Made by a program: the position numbers and the translations under genes
Assembly: GCA_018894105.1 (NCBI GenBank)
Contig: CM032120.1
Location: 29,720,710 to 29,784,709 of the forward strand
Length of the DNA stretch: 64,000 bases
Direction of reading: 5' to 3'
From: Jacaranda mimosifolia
Lineage: Eukaryota; Streptophyta; Magnoliopsida; Lamiales; Bignoniaceae
The notes under the pieces: model-generated
Told to the model about the DNA's origin: nothing
Database searches by the model: none
The model's input: the letters and a program-made list of their open reading frames with translations, nothing else
Part shown: piece by piece, positions 24,505 through 33,211 of the stretch
How positions within the stretch are numbered: position 1 is the stretch's first letter
Layout of the letters: each line of letters opens with the position of its first letter

Positions 24505-25264
24505 TAGGGGTGGCAAGTTTCGACACGACACGATAATACGACATGAACAGACACGATATTATTGGGTTTGGATTGGAGGTTATTGGGTTGGGTCGACCCG
24601 ATAAGCAACATGAGAGTTATGGGTTGGTTCGGGTTGGGTTTAGGGTTACACGATAACAACCCGATAACACGATAATAACCCTATGTTTTTGCATTTTTAA
24701 GTAATGACTTGTTATTTTTGAACAATTTAACTCTAGATTGATTTGTAAGAATTAATTATTATTACTTACTACGTCAATCTTGGCTTTTTGATGATGTTGG
24801 GATGATTGTTAATCAAACAATCATTGAATGAGATGAATTATATTTCTTTGCTGGAATTCAACTTCATTGTTGTTAAAATTAAATTGTGCAAAATTTTTGG
24901 TTTAACATGAAAATTTGTATATTATTGATGATGTAGAGAAAATTAAATGGAGTCCAATTAACAAATTGCTCTATGGTATAAAAGTTGAGCTGTTAGAGTA
25001 TAATGTTGACATTTTTGAAAATTTTGGTATAAATTGATTATTTTATTAAAATTCTAGTTGAACATAAAATGTGGAAGTTTTTTAGATGAATTATTAATGA
25101 AAAATAATCATATGCTGAAACAGGTTGGGTTCGGGTTGATACGAAAACTTTCAGGTTGGGTTCGGGTTGAGACTTATTGGGTTGGGTTTGGTTGAGCAAA
25201 ATTTTGTGATATCCCCCCTCAACCCAACACGAAACAACCCAACACGACACAATTGTCACTCCTA
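24505..25264. mobile_element. hAT-type non-autonomous element
   Basis: The ends are inverted: TAGGGGTGGCAA at 24505 and, in reverse complement, TAGGAGTGACAA at 25264. They are flanked by TCTATGAG (24497-24504) and TCTATGAC (25265-25272), an 8-bp duplicate with one mismatch. Eight-bp duplicates and TAGGGGTG-type ends fit hAT. The subterminal regions carry GGGTTGGG-rich repeats in inverted orientation. No transposase frame is present. Confidence 0.8.
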
Positions 25265-25303
25265 TCTATGACATTGAAATTCTTAATTTTTTTTAAAAGC
25301 TAA

Positions 25304-25640
25304 GGCTTTGTTTGGTTATGTTTTCTCGGAACGACATTGTTTTGGTGAAACATAACCAAACATATTTTCATTTTTCCTCCAAAACATACATTTTCCAATA
25401 TATACATATATATATATATATATTATATTTTATTATTATTATTCTAAGATTAAAAAAATCACTCAATTCCATTTTCACCCCAAAAATCCAACAAAAAAAC
25501 ATTGATTTGACTGTTAAAATAAAAAATGTCTCCACCAAAATATAAACAAATATACCAAAAAATAACTTTTACATTTTTCAATAATTTATTTCCCCAAAAC
25601 ACATAATAAAATCAAACAAAAAACATAACCAAACATTCCC
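25304..25640. mobile_element. PIF/Harbinger-type MITE, copy 1
   Basis: The ends GGCTTTGTTTGGTTATGTTTT and, inverted, GGGAATGTTTGGTTATGTTT are flanked by TAA on both sides (25301-25303 and 25641-25643). Three-bp TAA/TTA target duplicates are typical of PIF/Harbinger MITEs. It is 337 bp and non-coding, starts 39 bp after the hAT-type element, and resembles 38367-38703. Confidence 0.75.
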
Positions 25641-26266
25641 TAAACTTTTTAGGCTTTGATTATTTACACTTTCAAATTCCCTTTTTGCATTTTCTACTGC
25701 CCTATGAAAAATACATCTATTTATTCTATTTTCTACAACAGATAATATCATTTTTTTTCTCATACTTATAACTGGCATCGAAAATATACATTAATTTTTA
25801 AAATAATTAGAACTTCACTAACTAATTAAGTAATTGTTTTTATCGTTCCAAGATAATGTACTTCACATTAAATTTGATAATAATTTATTTCTGATCTCAA
25901 TATAATTTACTACCCAATTAAATTAAATAATAAATTTTTTCTATTGTCCCAGAATAATGAGACTCACATAATTACAACTAAATAATAATATTTTATATTA
26001 TTACATTAAAATAATAAACCTATTCATTAAAATATTATTTGTAATCCATTTTCTCAAAATTTCTATCCTACTTATCTACACATATTTATTTTTTCACTTG
26101 AAAATTAATACTTAAAAAAATAAAATGAGAATACTTAAAACAAACAATTAGCTCTTAAATTTTTTGGGATGGTGGGGTGGGTGGGTCAGGGAGGGGATGG
26201 GCTATAATTCAGTTGGTTGAAAATATAATAAAAATTATCGAGTTGTTTGTGATCCAATAACATAAG
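25641..26266. other. AT-rich DNA left of element 2
   Basis: No gene. Near 26208-26219 there is TATAATTCAGTTGG, resembling a tRNA A box. It pairs with a B-box-like AGTTCGAACAC beyond element 2 (about 36857), so element 2 may have landed in an old tRNA-derived SINE. Confidence 0.35.
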
Positions 26267-26275
26267 TGATATAGG

Positions 26276-26497
26276 GTGGCCCAAAAGGCCCAACGTTTCG
26301 AACAATGGCCCAGGGCCCATGACCCACGTCGACCATATTCGACCAGATAGTGGCCCGAAGGGCCCACCGTTTCGGACAATGGCCCAAGGCCCATGACCCA
26401 CGTCGACCATATTCGACTAGATAGTGGCCCGAAGGGCCCAACGTTCAGACAACGGCCCAGGGCCCATGGGACATGTCGACAATATTCGACCAGCCCC
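26276..26497 (+). repeat. Three 74-bp tandem units in the LTR (U3 part)
   Basis: Units start at 26276, 26350 and 26424 and share GTGGCCC(A/G)AA(A/G)GGCCCA and TGGCCCA(A/G)GGCCCATG. The right LTR has the same array (36026-36248). Repeated blocks upstream of the TATA box are often enhancer-like in LTRs; that role is inference. Confidence 0.9.
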
Positions 26498-26828
26498 CTC
26501 ACGCCCAGGCGGGCGCCTCAGAGCCCTCGGACGATATCGACCATATTCGACCGCAGTTAAGCTGACAGGAGGTCAAGCTCTGCACAGCACCCTGCCACCG
26601 CATTAAATGCGTGGACTGGCACCACACCACCGCATTAATGGCGCATGCCATCCCTTCACTGTCTGACACGGCAGGCGCCACCCCGTATACCGTCCCGTCC
26701 TGTAGCTTGAAAGGACATCTAGCTGGCGAAATTCAAATGGGGGAATAGACTAATTACCCCTTGGAGGAGGCTGAAGACCCCAAGGGTAAGCCAAGGGCTT
26801 ACCAGTCATTTTCCTACAAGCGGAAGAA

Positions 26829-26836
26829 TATAAAAA
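26829..26836 (+). promoter_or_regulatory. Element 2 LTR TATA box
   Basis: TATAAAAA lies in the LTR about 250 bp before its end, at the place expected for the gag-pol promoter. The right LTR has the same motif. Transcription would start roughly 25-35 bp downstream. Confidence 0.65.
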
Positions 26837-26936
26837 CTCCTCTGTCTTGCCTCACAAGGTATGCGAAAAACACAGTGAACCTATCTTACTTCATTGTGAG
26901 ATACCGGAAATACTGACTTGAGCGCCGGAGGGCCAT

Positions 26937-26955
26937 AGCCGAGGGCCACTCGGCT
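26937..26955 (+). other. Conserved leader hairpin in the LTR
   Basis: AGCCGAG-GGCCA-CTCGGCT forms a 7-bp stem with a 5-base loop, about 105 bp after the TATA box, so it would be in the leader RNA. The right LTR copy is at 36688-36706. Related stems are in element 1 (2183-2201, 10760-10777) and element 3 (41017-41035, 48814-48832). Confidence 0.7.
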
Positions 26956-27078
26956 AGCCTAACGTTTGCCTTGATTGCAGGATTCTCAAATATCATCAAC
27001 GGAAGATATCCACCTTTGGGATTAACCCCTATAGAGATCGGAATTGAAGTACTTGTATTACGATTCGAACCCTCATCA

Positions 27079-27096
27079 TTTGGCGCCGTCTGTGGG
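27079..27096 (+). other. Element 2 primer-binding site
   Basis: TTTGGCGCCGTCTGTGGG directly follows the LTR terminal CA. The first two T bases act as spacer. The primer tRNA was not determined. Element 3 has a mutated version (TTTGGCACCATTTGTGGG). Confidence 0.85.
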
Positions 27097-27118
27097 AAAC
27101 AGGAATCCTCTATCGAGA

Positions 27119-27702
27119 ATGGTGAACACTAGGCAAGCCCCTTCCGGGAGGGAAGAGAGAAGAAGATCTAGCCCCCCCCACTCCGCCAGAACGAAGAAAG
27201 GATTGCTCCAGGCCCCAGTATACAGCCTGAGCCCGTAGTCACCCTTACTATGCCCCAGTTGATGCAGCTCATCAGTGAGCAGATCTTCGCACAGATATCA
27301 GCCCAGCTTTCAGCCGCCTTGAACAGACAAGCCGCGCCAGCGGGGCGTGAGCAAGCACCGCCTGTAGAATACTCACGGCGTCCGGGGTCCCCCGGGCATC
27401 CAGCTAGGCCAGAACCAAGCCAGAGTCGTTTTCACCGGGAGGTGGCCCGCCCCCCGCCGAGGGAAGAGGTAGCGGACTCCGTGGACCATGACATTCGGCC
27501 CCTTCGAGCCCCGCAGCGCGATAGGACCGAATGTTCCAGAGGTAAAAGAAAGCAGGATCAGCAGGAGTGGGAGAAGGTATCCCACCAGGTGCAGCAACTA
27601 AATAAACGCCTGGAGGAGCTGTCGAGGGGGAACGTAGACAGGCTCCCTCAGCCGGAGGTGCCCTTGAGGTTTAGAAGGGAACGGGACTCACCCTTTACGT
27701 AA
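27119..27702 (+). pseudogene. Element 2 gag N-terminal part
   Basis: It starts at the ATG at 27119 (MVNTRQAPSGREERRRSSPP). A frame change between about 27180 and 27245 separates this from the next open stretch, 27250-27699 (MPQLMQLISEQIFAQISAQL...). That stretch ends in a stop at 27700-27702 and is in the same frame as the 903-residue ORF after it. It is the disordered, Arg/Pro-rich N terminus of gag. A stretch of QVQQLNKRLEELSR suggests a short coiled coil. Confidence 0.8.
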
Positions 27703-27726
27703 GAAATCATTAATGAACGTATCGCG

Positions 27727-30438
27727 GTGGATGCCAAGATCCCCATTGGTCTCCCGCGGTATGACGGGTCCACAGACCCGAGTGAACATTTGCTGCAGTT
27801 TGAACACATGATGCAGCTGCATGGACACAACGAGTATATTCATGCAAAAATGCTGGTAACCACACTTCAGGGTGTGGCCTTGGATTGGTTCGTGAAGTTA
27901 GAGTCGGCATCCATCTTTTTGTATGACCAGCTTTGTGACAAATTCCTGCACCAGTTTGCCAGCAGAAGGAAGGCGAAGCTGCCACACACCCACTTGCATA
28001 CGATGAAGCAAGCCGAGGGGGAGTCTTTGAGGGATTTTTTCACCAGATTCAACACAGAAGTGTTGAAAATTGACAGTCCGAGGATTGAGTTCTTGATTGA
28101 TGTGCTGTTTTTGGGATTGAAGCACAAAGAGTGCGCTAACGCTTTGGTGCACGCTCAGCCCCGCACGATGGAAGAACTCCTTGACCTCGCGAAAAGATAC
28201 ATGACCCAAGAAGAGATGAACAAGACGAAATACGGCAGCATCGAAGCTGACAAGAGGAAGGGCAAAGAGAAGGACAACAAGCATAACAGGGAGGGACGTC
28301 GGTCCCCGATTAAACGCTTTCACAACTATACACCACTCTCCATGGCGAGGAAAGAAGTGCTCTTTGCCATTCAACATGACAACCTGCTGAAAAAGCCCCG
28401 CAAAATTACAGAGACCAAGGCTATGAGGAAGTCGGGGAAATTCTGTCACTTCCATAGACAGAAGGGGCATGACACTGAAGACTGCTTCAACTTGAAGGAC
28501 GAAATTGAGAGGTTGATCAGGCAGGGGCACCTAAAGAAATTTGTCGATGACAGGAATCGACGAGAGGAGGACGCCGTCGATCGGACTCCCCGTAGAGAAA
28601 GGTCGGCCAGCCTGCGAAGAGATGACAAAGGGAAGAAGCCTGCCCACGAAGCCCACCCACCCATCAGAGGGGTCATCGACATGATCGCTGGGGGACCCAC
28701 GGGAGGAGACTCCCGAAATGCAAGGAAGCAAACTCAACGGCAGCTTGACTCGACCAAACCATCTAAGGTCGAGACGGTTTTTCAGCTTTCAAACAGCACA
28801 GAGTCGATATCCTTTTCAGATGCGAACCTCAACCACCTCGAAAACCAAGGAATGGACCGGAAGATTGACTGCCCTCTGGTGGTCGCCCTCGAGATCGCCA
28901 ACTTTGAAGTTAGAAAGGTCCTAGTCGACAACAGTAGCTCAGCCAATATCATATTCTCATCGACACTAAAGAGGATGGCCTTGGGAAAGCTTAACTTTGA
29001 TCCAGTCAGAACGCCCCTAGTTGGATTTGGGGGATCGGAGATAATGCCGTTAGGATCCATCTCCCTCTCCATAACTTTTGGGCAGGGCCATCGCAGCCGA
29101 GCTTTGATGATTAGCTACTTAGTGGTCGACGCCCCGTTCGCTTACAATGTTATTTTGGGAAGACCGGCCTTAAATGACTTCAGAGCCATCGCGTCCACAT
29201 ATCACATAAAGATAAAGTTCCCAACCACTGGAGGAGTTGGTCAGATTTTGTGCAATATTAAGGATGCTTGGCGATGTTACACAATCTCCGTGGACCCCGG
29301 TGAGCAGAGAAGGAGGCCCCAGTTGAGGCCCTCGGGGGATGCCCCTGTAGCAAAACCCGAGGAGGCAACTTCATCGAAGAAGAGGAAGATTGAAGATACC
29401 AGGGTCGAGCCGACGGGAGACTTCAAGACAATTGAGCTGGAGCCCGGGAATCCCGACAAGACAACCAAGATCGGCGCTGATTTGGGAGATCGACTAGAGT
29501 GCCTCATGGTCGACTTCCTCTGGAGGAACATTGATGTCTTCGCTTGGAAAGCAGCCGACCTGCAGGGCATCGACCCGGACATCATTGTCTACAGGCTCAA
29601 TGTGGACCCTACGCATAAGCCAGTCTGCCAGAAGAAGAGAGTTTTTAACGCCGAGCGGACACAGGTTATCCAAGAAGAGGTAAGTAAGCTCCTGGAAGCT
29701 GGTTATATTGTTGAAATTCAGTACCCTTCTTGGCTATGTAATGTTGTCTTAGTCCCCAAGAGTGAGGAAAAATGGAGGATGTGTAATGATTTCACAGACT
29801 TGAATAAAGCTTGCCCTAAAGATCCTTACCCCTTGCCTCGCATTGATTTACTTGTCGACTCCACAGCTGGATGTGAATTACTTAGCATGATGGACGCGTT
29901 TCAAGGATACTATCAAATATTTATGGCACCTGAAGATAGGGAAAAAACCTCCTTTGTTGTTCCCAATGGGGTATATTGCTTTTTCGTCATGCCGTTCGGA
30001 CTTAAAAATGCCGGAGCAACCTATCAAAGGCTTGTTAACTTCATGTTTAAAAATGGGATTGGGAACTCAATGGAGGTTTATGTGGACGACATGATTGTAA
30101 AAACAGACAGAGCAGAAAATCACCTGGCTGACCTGAATCACACATTCTCTATCCTAAGAGCCTTTAGCATGAAACTAAACCCTGGAAAATGCACGTTTGG
30201 AGTGCGGGGCGGTAAATTCCTCGGTTTCATGGTCAGCCAAAGAGGCATCGAGGCTAACCCTCAGAAAATTCAAGCAGTTCTCGACATAGCCCCGCCGCGC
30301 ACAATACGAGAAGTTCAACGCCTCATTGGCAGAGTAATTGCTTTGGGCAGGTTTGTAGCCAGGCTGGCGGACAAGAGCTTACCTTTCTTCAAAATCCTAA
30401 GAAACGCAAAGAAGTTGGGGTTCAGATGGGATGAATAG
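27727..30438 (+). CDS. Element 2 gag core, protease and reverse transcriptase ORF (903 aa)
   Basis: One continuous frame. Residues 1-230 carry the gag core (FEHMMQLHGHNEYIHAKMLV, ALDWFVKLESASI). A zinc knuckle lies at residues 240-253 (CHFHRQKGHDTEDC, C-x2-H-x4-H-x4-C, the usual Tat gag form). The protease active site is near 399-410 (LVDNSSSANIIF). Reverse transcriptase fills roughly 640-890, with MCNDFTDLNKACPKDPYPLP and the catalytic YVDD at 785-788. The polyprotein would normally continue into RNase H and integrase, but a stop at 30436-30438 ends it. The ORF start is internal to gag, because a stop at 27700 cuts off the N terminus. Reverse transcriptase copies the element RNA into cDNA. 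Confidence 0.9.
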   Translation: MDAKIPIGLPRYDGSTDPSEHLLQFEHMMQLHGHNEYIHAKMLVTTLQGVALDWFVKLESASIFLYDQLCDKFLHQFASRRKAKLPHTHLHTMKQAEGESLRDFFTRFNTEVLKIDSPRIEFLIDVLFLGLKHKECANALVHAQPRTMEELLDLAKRYMTQEEMNKTKYGSIEADKRKGKEKDNKHNREGRRSPIKRFHNYTPLSMARKEVLFAIQHDNLLKKPRKITETKAMRKSGKFCHFHRQKGHDTEDCFNLKDEIERLIRQGHLKKFVDDRNRREEDAVDRTPRRERSASLRRDDKGKKPAHEAHPPIRGVIDMIAGGPTGGDSRNARKQTQRQLDSTKPSKVETVFQLSNSTESISFSDANLNHLENQGMDRKIDCPLVVALEIANFEVRKVLVDNSSSANIIFSSTLKRMALGKLNFDPVRTPLVGFGGSEIMPLGSISLSITFGQGHRSRALMISYLVVDAPFAYNVILGRPALNDFRAIASTYHIKIKFPTTGGVGQILCNIKDAWRCYTISVDPGEQRRRPQLRPSGDAPVAKPEEATSSKKRKIEDTRVEPTGDFKTIELEPGNPDKTTKIGADLGDRLECLMVDFLWRNIDVFAWKAADLQGIDPDIIVYRLNVDPTHKPVCQKKRVFNAERTQVIQEEVSKLLEAGYIVEIQYPSWLCNVVLVPKSEEKWRMCNDFTDLNKACPKDPYPLPRIDLLVDSTAGCELLSMMDAFQGYYQIFMAPEDREKTSFVVPNGVYCFFVMPFGLKNAGATYQRLVNFMFKNGIGNSMEVYVDDMIVKTDRAENHLADLNHTFSILRAFSMKLNPGKCTFGVRGGKFLGFMVSQRGIEANPQKIQAVLDIAPPRTIREVQRLIGRVIALGRFVARLADKSLPFFKILRNAKKLGFRWDE

Positions 30439-31330
30439 TGCGATAAAGCCCTCCTCGACCTCAAGCAATATCTCTCTTCACCACCTTTGCTCGCCAAACC
30501 TGAGCTCGGGGAAGTCTTACAAATATATTTGGCTGTCTCTTCAGCCTCCATTAGTTCGGTGTTGACCGCAATAAAAGATGGAAACCCTTGCCTCGTTTAC
30601 TATTGCAGCAAAGCTCTCCAGGGGCCAGAATATAACTATTTGGAGATTGAAAAATTCGCTCTAGCCCTCGTCTCATCAACAAGGAAGCTACGACCTTACT
30701 TCCAATCACACACAATCCTGGTGTTAACGAATCAGCCGCTGAAACAGGTATTGTAAAAGCCGGACACTTCAGGTCGACTCACTAAATGGGCAATCGAGCT
30801 CGGAGAATTCGACATCCAATTTCAACCGCGAGCGGCCATCAAGGCACAGGTCCTCGCAGATTTCATCCTCGAAAGGATCGACCTACCATGTCCGGACATC
30901 GACATCACATACTCGTGGACTCTGCATGTCGATGGGTCTGCGACGTCATCGGGGGGAGGGATAGGAGTTTCTCTTCGATCCCCGTTAGCAGAGGGTTATG
31001 ACTTCGCGGTGAAGCTCGATTTCCCAGTTACGAACAATGAAGCTGAGTACGAAGCCCTCATTGCAGGAATGTGCATGGCTGCCTACCGAGGGATCGGTAG
31101 GCTAGTGGCTTTCACGGACTCTCAGCTCGTGGCGGAGCAATTCGAAGGGAACTTCGAAGCAAAAGAGCACAAGATGGCGCAATACTTGGCCAAGGTACAA
31201 CACTTGAAACAGATGTTCAGCCACTTCTCACTAAGCCAGATCCCCGGTCAGAGAACGAGCGAGCAGACGCACTCTCTAAGCTAGCTAGTTCGGCGAAAGG
31301 CACGCGAGAAAGAACTATAACATTTCTTGT
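30439..31330 (+). pseudogene. Element 2 tandem RNase H domains
   Basis: It continues in the frame of the preceding ORF. The first domain (30487-30890; YYCSKALQGPEYNYLEIEKF, VLTNQPLKQVL) is the ordinary gypsy RNase H, with a stop at 30754-30756. The second (30907-31290) is archaeal-type, with HVDGSA (Asp at 30931), NNEAEYEALIAG and FTDSQLVAEQ. A one-base loss in a C run near 31243 shifts the frame just before the last active-site Asp motif. Tandem RNase H domains are characteristic of the Tat clade. Confidence 0.82.
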
Positions 31331-32628
31331 GGCCGATAAACCCTGCGTACAGTCTTCCGATCGGATCCAGGTCAGATGCCTCGATGAGTCAACCCCATCC
31401 TGGCAGCATCCAATCAAACTCTATCTGAGTAGAGGCTCCTTGCCAGATGACATTAAGCAGGCTCGAAAGTTGAAAGGCTTGGCGCCTAAATACGCATTAG
31501 ACGAGCATGGGCAGTTGTACAGGAGGTCGATCGCCGGCCCGCCACTCAGGTGCTGATCCCGGCCAGGCGAACGAAGTATTGCAGGAGGTACATGCAGGTA
31601 TCTGTGGCAACCACTCGGGTGGAAGGTCTCTGGCTCACAAGATTACCCGTTACGGATATTTCTGGCCCACTCTGCTCAACGATTCTGTGGATTTCGCTAA
31701 GAAATGCCCATCCTGTCAGGTACATGCGAACATTCAGCATCAACCAACCGCACCAATGACCAATGTTAGTATCACATGGCCGTTCGACCAGTGGGGCATC
31801 GATATATTAGGGTCGCTCCCCAAAACCTCTGGCTAGCGGAAGTTTATCATAGTGGCTGTCGAATATTTTACAAAATGGGTGGAAGCAGAAGCAGTCCCTA
31901 AGACCACCGATGCGGCTATCAAGAGTTTTCTATGGAAGAACATCGTGTGTCGGTTCGGGGTACCTAAGATCCTTATCTCCGATAACGGCACTCAATTCCA
32001 GAGCAAAAACACCAAAAGATGGTGCGAAACTTTAGGCATCACGCAGCACTTCACTTCAGTAGGCAATCCACAAGCCAATGGCCAGACCGAGGTTACAAAC
32101 AGAACAATCCTAGACCACCTTAAGAGCCGGATAGCAGGGACAGAAGCCAGTTGGGCAGACGATCTCCCAGGCGTTCTCTGGGCCTATCGAACGACCCCTC
32201 GAACGGCCACAGGCCACAACCCCTACAGTCTAGTTTATGGCTCTGAGGCAGTGATACCATCTGAATTGATTCAGCACACAGCTAGAGTAATTCATTACAA
32301 TCCAATAGCGAATACATCGGAGAGGACACTCGATTTAATTACCGTAGACAAAAAATGCCAAATAGCCTACAACAAGATACAGAGGTACCGCTCAAAAATG
32401 GAGGACCGCTACAATAAAACAGTCCGTCCGAGAAATTTTAAAGTGGGCGATCTAGTCCTGAAGAAAGTGGAGGTTTCAAAACCAGTCTGGAAGCTGGACC
32501 CCAAGTGGGAGGGACCTTATGCAATCACCAAAGTATGCAAGAACAACGCATACCAATTAGCGGACACTACAGGTCGTGACCTTCCTCGTCCATGGAATAC
32601 GGTAAATTTGAAAAAATTCTTTGTGTAA
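31331..32628 (+). pseudogene. Element 2 integrase
   Basis: The zinc-binding part (HAGICGNHSGG...CPSCQVH, about 31590-31725) is followed by the catalytic core. Its residues are Asp at 31801, Asp at 31981 (SDNGTQF) and Glu at 32089 (NGQTE), with 35 residues between the last two, so the D,D-35-E set is intact. From 31852 an open stretch of 258 residues runs to the natural end LKKFFV at 32628. Breaks are a frame change near 31553 and a stop at 31834-31836. The segment after the core (KVGDLVLKKV...WEGPYAITKV) is the usual C-terminal DNA-binding part; no chromodomain is seen. Confidence 0.88.
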
Positions 32629-33211
32629 ACTGTTTAATTGACATATGTTGAACCGGTTATAAGAAGCAGCGCACATCGCGATTGAAAACTTGAAAAGATC
32701 TGGCAACCAAGTCGAGGCCACCGGCCGAGACCACCTTAGTCAACCCCGTAGTCGACGAAAGGATTTAACATCAAAGTCGAGGCCACCGACCGAGACCACC
32801 TTAAGCGACTCCACAGTCGCCAAAAGTTTTCAAAACAATAGAGTCGATACCTTCGATGCATATTTATGGGCTCGGCCATGCCGCCAAATTTAGGAGACCA
32901 ATGCTTCGCATGGTGAAAACACCCTTAAAGCTGGAAGTCGAGCCCCGCTCGCAAATGCACGTTAGCTACAAAAAGTTAGCGAAACCATTTTATATTACCA
33001 GTGTAAGAAGTGTTCTACAGCAAGCACTGTTTGCATCCTATCGACTTACACAAGTTGGCAATACAAAACTTTAAACCAACAAAGACAAAGCAGTAGACAA
33101 ACGACAATATAGAGCAAACCACCAGCAGAGAATGGACAAAGAAATATCATTTCATAAAGCCTTAGTAAGACATATATACAGAATGAAAAGTCAAAAATAC
33201 AAGGGAAAGGC
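32629..33211. other. Element 2 spacer between integrase and antisense gene
   Basis: Non-coding, with two diverged units around GTCGAGGCCACCG(G/A)CCGAG (32709 and 32777) related to the element 1 minisatellite. It lies between two genes that converge, so both transcripts should end here. Confidence 0.5.

Larger units (their letters stand above)
26267..27078 (+). repeat. Element 2 left LTR (5')
   Basis: 812 bp, TGATATAGGG...CATCA. It has a threefold 74-bp repeat in its first third, a TATA box, a leader hairpin and a primer site immediately downstream. Compared with 36017-36829, one base is missing in the third of the 74-bp units. Confidence 0.95.

Noticed and set aside
26186..26502. Overlapping minus-strand ORFs with WALGHC repeats
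   Set aside because: They are translations of the 74-bp LTR repeat units and recur in the right LTR for that reason.
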